Source of the DNA: JBKHHU01 sp046539045 | GTDB taxonomy: Bacteria > Planctomycetota > Phycisphaerae > SM23-33 | DNA length: 12,770 nucleotides | Assembly (NCBI GenBank): GCA_046539045.1 | Contig: JBKHHU010000099.1 | Location: 1 to 12,770, forward strand | Direction of reading: 5' to 3' | The notes under the pieces: model-generated | Told to the model about the DNA's origin: nothing | Databases searched by the model: none | The model's input: only the letters and a program-made list of their open reading frames with translations | Position numbers and translations under genes: made by a program | Part shown: positions 7,667-12,770 of the stretch, one piece after another | Layout of the letters: every line of letters begins with the position of its first letter | Numbering within the stretch: position 1 is the stretch's first letter

Positions 7667-7871
7667 GCCGGTTCGCCGACGGTGTGCAGGGGTCCGCCTG
7701 TGCGGGTTGTGCCAAATGCGCCGGTTCTGCCGATTCGGGCGACGGAAACGGCTGAATCGAAAATTCCGCATATTCCAGATTAAGGTCCCCGCCTCCCGGG
7801 CCGATGAAGAGAGGGAATGCCCGGGCGGAGAGTGCCCCGCCCGACGACATGACGGCCTTTGAGGGTGAGAC

Positions 7872-8732
7872 ATGTATCAGGAATATTACGGCCTGCGTGA
7901 AGAACCGTTCAAAATCACGCCCGATCCGCGGTACCTCTTTCTGACGCGTCAGCATCAGGAAGCGCTGAACCACCTGCTGTATGGGATTCAGCACCGCAAG
8001 GGCTTCATGTGCCTGACCGGTGAGGTCGGTGCGGGCAAGACCACGCTCTGCCGCCGGATGCTGGAGAGCCTCGCCGACGACACCCACACCGCCCTGGTGC
8101 TCAACCCGATGCTGACGGAGGCCCAGCTGATGCGGGCGATCTGTCAGGAATTCGACCTCGGCAAGAAGCGCCGCGACACGTTGGGCTACATCAACCTGCT
8201 CAACGAGTTCCTGCTCGAAACGAACCTCGAGAACCGCAACGCGGTGGTCATCATCGACGAAGCCCAGGACATGCCCGACAAGACCCTGGAAATGTGCCGC
8301 CTGCTGAGCAACCTGGAAACCAACAGCCACAAGCTGCTGCAGATCGTGCTCGTCGGTCAGCCGGAACTGCGGGAAAAGCTGGACAAGCCCAAATTCCGCC
8401 AGTTGTCCCAGCGGATCACCGTCCGTTTCCATCTCGGGAAGATGAACCGGGCCGAGACCGCCGATTATCTGGCCCACCGCCTGCATGTGGCGTCCAACCA
8501 GTTGGAGATCGTCCGGGCCGAAGGCGAAGAAGCCCCCGAGGAAGATCCTAAGGAGAAGCTCCATTTCGATCGCGGAGCGGTCAAGGAGATCTTCAGGTTC
8601 TCTCACGGCACGCCGCGACTGGTAAACGCTATCGGCGACAAGGCCCTTCTGGCTGGGTTCGTCTACCGGCAGAAACGCATCAACAAGGCCTTGGTCAAGC
8701 GGGCGATCCGTGAACTGAAGGAGGCCGGCTGA
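7872..8732 (+). CDS. ExeA/GspA-type AAA ATPase
   Basis: 286-aa cytoplasmic ATPase of the ExeA/GspA/MshM family. In type II secretion, ExeA works with ExeB to place the secretin in the outer membrane; related ATPases serve pilus systems. The N-terminus MYQEYYGLREEPFKITPDPRYLF is the family signature. Walker A is GEVGAGKT (50-57), Walker B VVIIDEAQ (125-132), LVGQPEL (160-166) is the sensor region, RQLSQRI (176-182) the probable arginine-finger segment, and GTPR (246-249) sensor 2. An acidic insert (about 216-229) interrupts the C-terminal helical part. It is about half as long as Aeromonas ExeA: no membrane segment or peptidoglycan-binding domain follows, so wall binding would need a partner. 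GAGGGTGA precedes the ATG. The stop overlaps the next start by one base, indicating coupled translation. Confidence 0.9.
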   Translation: MYQEYYGLREEPFKITPDPRYLFLTRQHQEALNHLLYGIQHRKGFMCLTGEVGAGKTTLCRRMLESLADDTHTALVLNPMLTEAQLMRAICQEFDLGKKRRDTLGYINLLNEFLLETNLENRNAVVIIDEAQDMPDKTLEMCRLLSNLETNSHKLLQIVLVGQPELREKLDKPKFRQLSQRITVRFHLGKMNRAETADYLAHRLHVASNQLEIVRAEGEEAPEEDPKEKLHFDRGAVKEIFRFSHGTPRLVNAIGDKALLAGFVYRQKRINKALVKRAIRELKEAG

Positions 8733-9430
8733 TGAGCCTGATCAACGAAGCTCTCAAGCGGGCACAGGCAGAGCGAAACCGGGCCGAGGGCATCGGCGAC
8801 GGGCACATCCCCGCCCCGCCGATGCTGGAGCCCGCCGATGACGACAGGAAGGACAAAAGCTCCCCGCTGGTCAGCGCGATCATCGCGGTGGCGATCGTCG
8901 CTGCCACCGTGATCGGCTGGAAGATCATCGAGAGCGTCCGCAATTCCGGCGGCCCGAGCCGGGCGGATGCAGCGCAGGTGAGTCCGGACCAACAGACCGC
9001 CAAGCCGATGTTCAAACCGGCAGAGGACCGCGTGGACCCCGCTTATACCGGCAAATCGGCCGCCAGAGCCGTGCCTGAACCGTTCGAGACGGCAGTGACG
9101 CCGGAACCGGTCGCCCCCGAGCCGACAGAGTCCGAAGCCAACAATCTCCCGGACTCGGAAACCGTCGGCAGCGCTGTAGTGTCGACCAACAGCAGCCCGT
9201 CCGAAGCCGTCGCCGAACCGGCCGAGCCGGCCGAGCCGAAGATCGATCCGGTGGATCCGAAGTCATTCACGCTCAACGGCGTGGTGACCGGTCCGGACGG
9301 GAAGGAAGCGATCATCAACGGCCAGTTCATCAAACTCGGCGAGACCATCGACCGGGCCAAGGTCACCGGGATCAACAAGTACAGCGTCACGCTCCAGGCG
9401 GACGGCACAAGCTTCACCATCAAGATGTAG
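8732..9430 (+). CDS. GspB-type inner-membrane protein
   Basis: 232-aa bitopic protein, partner of the ATPase before it. The MSLINEALKRAQ N-terminus (1-12) is typical of GspB/ExeB-like proteins. One membrane helix (about 45-63, VSAIIAVAIVAATVIGW) leaves a short cytoplasmic tail and a long Pro/Glu/Ala-rich periplasmic linker (about 70-175, with EPAEPAEP). The C-terminus (about 178-232, FTLNGVVTGPDGKEAIINGQ...) is a small beta domain of the GspB/PilP-like type, in which 'NGV...AIINGQ...LGE' recurs across the family. ATG overlaps the upstream TGA (TGATG), and AAGGAGG lies 7 bases upstream, a strong site. No secretin or pseudopilin gene is in view, so the complex it serves is unknown. Confidence 0.88.
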   Translation: MSLINEALKRAQAERNRAEGIGDGHIPAPPMLEPADDDRKDKSSPLVSAIIAVAIVAATVIGWKIIESVRNSGGPSRADAAQVSPDQQTAKPMFKPAEDRVDPAYTGKSAARAVPEPFETAVTPEPVAPEPTESEANNLPDSETVGSAVVSTNSSPSEAVAEPAEPAEPKIDPVDPKSFTLNGVVTGPDGKEAIINGQFIKLGETIDRAKVTGINKYSVTLQADGTSFTIKM

Positions 9431-9493
9431 CTTCTGTAGCGGCGCCGGCGTAGTCGCGGCTGACTCGGGGCGTGCGGCGAGCCCAAACCGCCC

Positions 9494-10759
9494 TCACTTC
9501 TCAGGCGTGTCGGTCCTGAAATCGAACGCCTGTTTCACCATCCCGCTGCTCGACTTGTTCCGGGCCATTCGGAATGCCGAAGCGTAATCATCCAGTGGGT
9601 GGCTGCCGGTCAACATGTCCGAAACATTCAAGCGATCTGAGGTCATCAGGTCCAGTACGAGTCGATACGTATCCATCCGCCTGCCGGCGAAATCCTCCTC
9701 CTGTCTCCCGTAGGCGCCCACCAAGCTCAGTTCGCCGAACCACACCGGAGTCAGGTCCACCTTGCCCCCGCTGCCGGTTGCGACCAGCACCACCTGCCCC
9801 CGGGCCGCGGCCCATTTGAGGCTCTCGTTGATCGACCGGGTCGAGCCGACGAAGTCGAAAATCGCGTCGTACCCGCCCGAAAGCATCTGGTTGCCGAAGC
9901 GGACCTCGTGCCGACTCGCCCCGGTTCTCCCGGCGATTGCCTCGAACCGCCCTTTCGCGTCGGCGGGCAGTTCGAGCCATGCATCCGCCCCGAATCGCTC
10001 CGCCAGTGCCCGCATCTGCGATCCCCTGCCGATGCAGTGGATCTCCCCATCGAAGTCCATCGCCCGCAGGCACGCGACGGTACCAAGCCCGAGCACGCCT
10101 GTCCCGTAAATCAGCACCGTCCGCACCCGCTGAAGATCAATCCGAAGCGCCGAATGCAGACTGCACGCGACCGGGTCGACCAGCACGGCCTGCTCATCGG
10201 ACACCTTGTCGGGGACTTCCACAAGCTGCGATTCGTGAGCGACGAAGTACTCACCGTACGATCCTCCGGTTCGCGAGTTGTAGCCGATGCTGCTGCCCGG
10301 TGGGAGCCCGGCTGAGCCTTCGCCGTCGGCACCGAAGTTCTCGCAGGCGCCGTATTCCCCGCGGCTGCACGGGGCGCACGGCGGGTCGATCCCGCGGACG
10401 CGGCAGGAGAGCGTGGGTTCCACAAGCACCCGCTTGCCTGCCCAGGTTTGGTCCACATCCGGCCCGGTTTCCTCGACTTCTGCCACGTTCTCGTGCCCGA
10501 GCAGCATGGGCATGGAGCTGAACGCCTGCAGGATCGAATCCGGCGGCTGCTTGTGGCCGATGATCGCCAGATCGGTCCCGCAGATGCCGCCCATCAGTGT
10601 GCGGACACGGACCCAGTCCGGCCCGGGCAGTTCCGGAACGGGCACATCCTGCAGCGACAGACCGTTGAGCTTCGTATACATACAGCCGGGCCAGACGTTG
10701 CGTAGCAGGTGGCTCGCGGCCCACCCGGCGGGATTCACGGAGTAAACTAACGCTTTCAT
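9494..10759 (-). CDS. Zinc-dependent medium-chain alcohol/sugar dehydrogenase
   Basis: 421-aa NAD(P)-dependent dehydrogenase of the medium-chain (MDR) superfamily. The start is set at ATG 10759 because MKALVYS is a typical family start and the upstream extension looks non-coding; no clear ribosome binding site precedes it. Catalytic zinc ligands: Cys60 in GGICGTD and His89-Glu90 in LLGHENV, with Asp195 (VLVDPVACS) as likely fourth. Structural zinc: four cysteines, C119, C128, C131, C139, spaced C-x8-C-x2-C-x7-C, where the first gap is longer than the usual x2. The Rossmann motif is YGTGVLGLG (218-226). An insertion before the glycine-rich GGSYGEYF (165-172) and the overall length (usual ~350) make it a long member. 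Substrate unknown; glucose/sorbitol dehydrogenase-like or alcohol dehydrogenase activity is possible. It is convergent with gspB (63 bases apart) and divergent from the lipoprotein gene. Confidence 0.88.
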   Translation of the reverse strand: MKALVYSVNPAGWAASHLLRNVWPGCMYTKLNGLSLQDVPVPELPGPDWVRVRTLMGGICGTDLAIIGHKQPPDSILQAFSSMPMLLGHENVAEVEETGPDVDQTWAGKRVLVEPTLSCRVRGIDPPCAPCSRGEYGACENFGADGEGSAGLPPGSSIGYNSRTGGSYGEYFVAHESQLVEVPDKVSDEQAVLVDPVACSLHSALRIDLQRVRTVLIYGTGVLGLGTVACLRAMDFDGEIHCIGRGSQMRALAERFGADAWLELPADAKGRFEAIAGRTGASRHEVRFGNQMLSGGYDAIFDFVGSTRSINESLKWAAARGQVVLVATGSGGKVDLTPVWFGELSLVGAYGRQEEDFAGRRMDTYRLVLDLMTSDRLNVSDMLTGSHPLDDYASAFRMARNKSSSGMVKQAFDFRTDTPEK

Positions 10760-10938
10760 GCGAATAGAGATACCCGCCCGGCGGCTGGATTCAAAGCACA
10801 AATCGCCCGCGCTGTTGCCTGAGGAACATGGTAGAGAGCCGGCGCCCACGGCCGCCGGAGGAAGTCGTAGCAGCCGACTGCCCAACCCGTTATCATTCCC
10901 TGAAGTCGCATCTTCCGCTGCGTGAAAGGATTAGTTCA
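10760..10938. promoter_or_regulatory. Divergent intergenic region
   Basis: 179 bases between the dehydrogenase (leftward) and the lipoprotein gene (rightward). Both promoters must lie here, but I see no convincing -35/-10 pair on either strand. Only the ribosome binding site GAAAGGA (10924-10930), 8 bases before the GTG at 10939, is clear. Confidence 0.4.
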
Positions 10939-12420
10939 GTGCGAGCGTTCAGTTATCTGTCCCCGTTGATCCTCCTGCTGCTGTCAATGACGGCGGGCTG
11001 TCAGCCGTCCGTGAATTTCCCTGCGCAAGCCGACGCCTCGGCCGCCGAAGCTGCCGGGGCGTGGCGGGCCTATGACGCCAACCACGACGGCAAGACCGAA
11101 TACTTTGTCTTCACCGACGGCGGGGCCCGTATCACGCGGATCGGGTATGATCTGACCTCCGACGGCCGGCCCGACAGCATGATCGAACTGGACAGCATTG
11201 ACGCCAACTTCGCCCGGCACCTGGTGATCATTCTGGACGGTGTGCCGTACACGACGGCCAAGGCATTCTACGACAACGGCGGGCTCCGCTACTGTCATCC
11301 GCCGTCAAAAGTGATTTCGCCGTATCCCACGATGACCGACATGTCCATGGAGGACGTGCTGGGCTACATCCCGACCCAAGCGTACGAAGCCAAATACTAC
11401 AGCCGTCCGAAAAACAAGGTCGTCGGCGGATGGATGAGCTACCTTGGCGGCGCCAACATGCCGTATAGCGACGTGATGGAATACCGGACGAATCTGTTCC
11501 TGGACGTGCTGGGCTACGTAGCGCCTTGGCGGGTGTACCGCAAGGAGATCAATGACATCAAGGAGCAGTTCGACAAACGGGACTCCAAGGAACTGGTCGC
11601 GTACATTGTCAGCTCGGCCGGGATCGGCACCAATGACGGTGAAGCGGGCCAGCTGAAGATGCTGCAGTACGTCGACCGGCTGGTCAGCCAGGTGGTCTAC
11701 GAAACACGAGGGCTGCTGAAGGTGACCGTTCTTGCCGATCACGGCCACACGCACACGCAGGCGAAACGCGTGCCGATGGAAAGCTTCCTCAAGGAACGTG
11801 GCTGGGATGTTTCCTCCTCGCTGAAGGATCCGAACGATGTGGTGTACATCCGGTTCGGGCTGGTGACGTTCATCAGCTTTTCGACGCATTCACCGGCGAA
11901 GCTGGCTGCCGACTTGACCGACGCGACCGGGGTGGAGATCGTCAGCTACGCCGACGGGCAGGAAGTGGTCGTGCTTTCGGATGACGGGGGCACAGCGCGG
12001 ATCGCCAACCGGGACGGACGGTTCCGCTACACGCCCTCGGCGGGCGATCCGCTGAAGCTCAAACCGATCCTCGCAAATCTCTCCGCCGATGCCGCCGGAA
12101 CCTACGACGCCGACGACCTGCTGGCTGCCACCGCGGATCACCAGTACCCCGCCCCGCTCCAGCGGCTCTGGCGGACACACTTCGCGCTGGTCGGCCAGCC
12201 GGGCGATGTGGTGGTCTCGCTGAAGGATGAGTGGTATTCCGGAGCGCAGGGGTTCAGCCACTTCGTGGACGTGGCCAGCACGCACGGCGGGCTGAACCGC
12301 AGGAACAGCGTAACGTTCATCATGACAAGTGCGGGCAAACTGCCCGAGGTTATGCGATCGCGCGATGTGCCCGAGGCGCTGGGGAAGTTGTTCGACCGGC
12401 CGTTCCCGTACCGGAGGTAA
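10939..12420 (+). CDS. Lipoprotein of the alkaline phosphatase / type I phosphodiesterase superfamily
   Basis: 493-aa lipoprotein with a metal-dependent phospho- or sulfo-hydrolase-like fold. GTG at 10939 is chosen because GAAAGGA is 8 bases upstream and the protein then starts with a lipoprotein signal peptide (YLSPLILLLLSMTAGC, Cys21 lipidated). Next come two Asp-rich, calcium-binding-like loops: DANHDGKTE (46-54) and DLTSDGRPD (71-79). The hydrolase part begins with VIILDGVP (96-103, metal ligand Asp100); SPYPTMTD (127-134) fits the nucleophile Thr (131 or 133); VLADHGHTH (264-272) gives Asp267-His268; ASTHGG (446-451) gives the last His449. The usual middle D-x3-H pair is not evident; the matching region reads YIVSSAGIGTNDG (222-234), so one metal site may be altered. 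Substrate unknown. Single gene, divergent from the dehydrogenase. Confidence 0.75.
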   Translation: MRAFSYLSPLILLLLSMTAGCQPSVNFPAQADASAAEAAGAWRAYDANHDGKTEYFVFTDGGARITRIGYDLTSDGRPDSMIELDSIDANFARHLVIILDGVPYTTAKAFYDNGGLRYCHPPSKVISPYPTMTDMSMEDVLGYIPTQAYEAKYYSRPKNKVVGGWMSYLGGANMPYSDVMEYRTNLFLDVLGYVAPWRVYRKEINDIKEQFDKRDSKELVAYIVSSAGIGTNDGEAGQLKMLQYVDRLVSQVVYETRGLLKVTVLADHGHTHTQAKRVPMESFLKERGWDVSSSLKDPNDVVYIRFGLVTFISFSTHSPAKLAADLTDATGVEIVSYADGQEVVVLSDDGGTARIANRDGRFRYTPSAGDPLKLKPILANLSADAAGTYDADDLLAATADHQYPAPLQRLWRTHFALVGQPGDVVVSLKDEWYSGAQGFSHFVDVASTHGGLNRRNSVTFIMTSAGKLPEVMRSRDVPEALGKLFDRPFPYRR

Positions 12421-12496
12421 CCGCGGCAGGCCGAAAACCCAAAGCGACACGCGCTGGGATGGGTTGATCGACCGGTGGTTGGTTGTTGTTTTTTGC

Positions 12497-12523
12497 CACG
12501 AACTTCGCGAACGACGCGAACTT
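12497..12523. repeat. Three tandem 9-mers of the type CRCGAACKW
   Basis: CACGAACTT (12497-12505), CGCGAACGA (12506-12514) and CGCGAACTT (12515-12523) follow each other without a gap. CGCGAA/CACGAA runs of this kind are, from general experience, frequent in planctomycete intergenic DNA. A protein frame across it exists on the minus strand but looks spurious. Confidence 0.65.
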
Positions 12524-12647
12524 TCAGGAAGAGAAGTTGGCGATATCCGCGTCGTTCGCAGCCCACACAGACGCAGCGGAATTCACCTCAAGGCGGCAGC
12601 CTGAATCGAAAATCATAAATCGCCACTCGCCAATCCGCAGCGTCAGC

Positions 12648-12669
12648 GTGCGGAAGCAAGCTTCCGCAC
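12648..12669. repeat. Palindrome B
   Basis: GTGCGGAAG (12648-12656) and CTTCCGCAC (12661-12669) form a perfect 9-bp inverted repeat around CAAG. It is preceded by CGTCAGCG (12641-12648); the reverse complement CGCTGACG occurs at 7447-7454, just before the palindrome A half copy. It lies 228 bases after the lipoprotein gene and no T-tract follows, so it is unlikely to be that gene's terminator. Confidence 0.7.
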
Positions 12670-12754
12670 CTGTTTAGCAGGGATGCAGGAATGCGTAAGC
12701 TGGATCATCGCAGATGAACCGGGGGGTTCTCGGACGAAGGCTTTTTACGTTGTA

Positions 12755-12769
12755 CAGGCCAACGGCCTG
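12755..12769. repeat. Palindrome C, at the window edge
   Basis: CAGGCC (12755-12760), loop AAC, GGCCTG (12764-12769). A perfect 6-bp stem; it may extend beyond the window on the right, so its full length is unknown. Confidence 0.55.
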
Positions 12770-12770
12770 G

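Larger units (their letters stand above)
7432..7871. other. Non-coding region between aminotransferase and exeA-like gene
   Basis: 440 bases with no credible gene. It holds a half palindrome with an extra hairpin (7456-7489), a full palindrome (7532-7557), a candidate promoter (7639-7666) and the ribosome binding site GAGGGTGA before 7872. The rest shows nothing that I can support, and the open frames crossing it have unlikely composition. Confidence 0.6.
12421..12770. other. Repeat-rich intergenic DNA at the window end
   Basis: 350 bases with no credible gene. It holds a GGTTGATCG/GGTTGGTT low-complexity stretch (about 12463-12490, like 4361-4426), a 9-base tandem repeat (12497-12523), a palindrome (12648-12669) and a second palindrome reaching the window edge (12755-12769). 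A GAATCGAAAAT word (about 12603) also occurs near 7754. Confidence 0.6.

Noticed and set aside
7227..8606. Minus-strand frame of 459 codons across the aminotransferase end and the exeA-like gene
   Set aside because: Crosses a non-coding region and two clear genes; no recognisable domain.
10760..10885. N-terminal extension of the dehydrogenase to an upstream ATG
   Set aside because: The added 42 residues look non-coding and MKALVYS is the normal family start.
12138..12566. Minus-strand frame of 142 codons at the end of the lipoprotein gene
   Set aside because: Composition is odd, it reads through the tandem 9-mers, and no ribosome binding site is visible.

Overview
This window most likely comes from a planctomycete, probably of the class Phycisphaerae or a near relative. 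The main evidence is a complete 16S rRNA gene (2611-4175) with planctomycete-like traits, such as GGCTGCAGC after the universal 'ACTCCTACGGGAGG' block, GGGGGCTCACACAAG, and GACTGGGACTAAGTCG before the 3' end. It stands alone: its own rho-independent terminator lies about 130 bases after its 3' end, and no tRNA, 23S or 5S follows. Unlinked rRNA genes are common in planctomycetes. The 16S carries an anti-Shine-Dalgarno, and most genes here have purine-rich ribosome binding sites. Two lipoproteins with lipoboxes and several signal peptides show a diderm-like exported proteome. Genus cannot be told.

Layout. (1) 49-1480, minus strand: a two-gene operon of a His/Gly/Tyr-rich exported protein and a SOUL-family (haem-binding type) lipoprotein. 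They are separated by 4 bases, and the stop codon of the first lies inside the ribosome binding site of the second. (2) 1481-2610: no credible protein gene. It holds a good sigma70-type promoter (1778-1807), a weaker one (2221-2249), and a long, heavily structured 16S leader. (3) 2611-4175: 16S rRNA, followed by a structured trailer and a terminator. Leader and trailer are complementary in four collinear blocks and form the expected pre-16S processing duplex. (4) 4361-4426: low-complexity repeats. (5) 4548-6163: a secreted protein gene broken by a one-base loss in a run of C. (6) 6265-7431: a DegT/DnrJ/EryC1/StrS-type PLP aminotransferase. (7) 7432-7871: non-coding, with palindromes. (8) 7872-9430: a one-base-overlapping pair, an ExeA/GspA-type ATPase and a GspB-type membrane protein. 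(9) 9494-10759, minus: a zinc-dependent medium-chain dehydrogenase, convergent with gspB. (10) 10939-12420: a lipoprotein of the alkaline phosphatase/phosphodiesterase superfamily, divergent from the dehydrogenase. (11) 12421-12770: non-coding, rich in short repeats and palindromes.

The protein genes do not form one pathway. The aminotransferase and dehydrogenase could act on nucleotide or cell-surface sugars. ExeA/GspB would act in envelope assembly, but no secretin or pilus gene is present. No defence island, CRISPR array, integrase or transposase was found.

The most interesting material is RNA- and DNA-level structure: the rRNA leader with a terminator-like hairpin and a possible alternative fold, a hairpin whose arm also pairs with the trailer, a family of intergenic palindromes sharing the core GGGT-CAGGAR-ACCC, and the frameshifted secreted gene.
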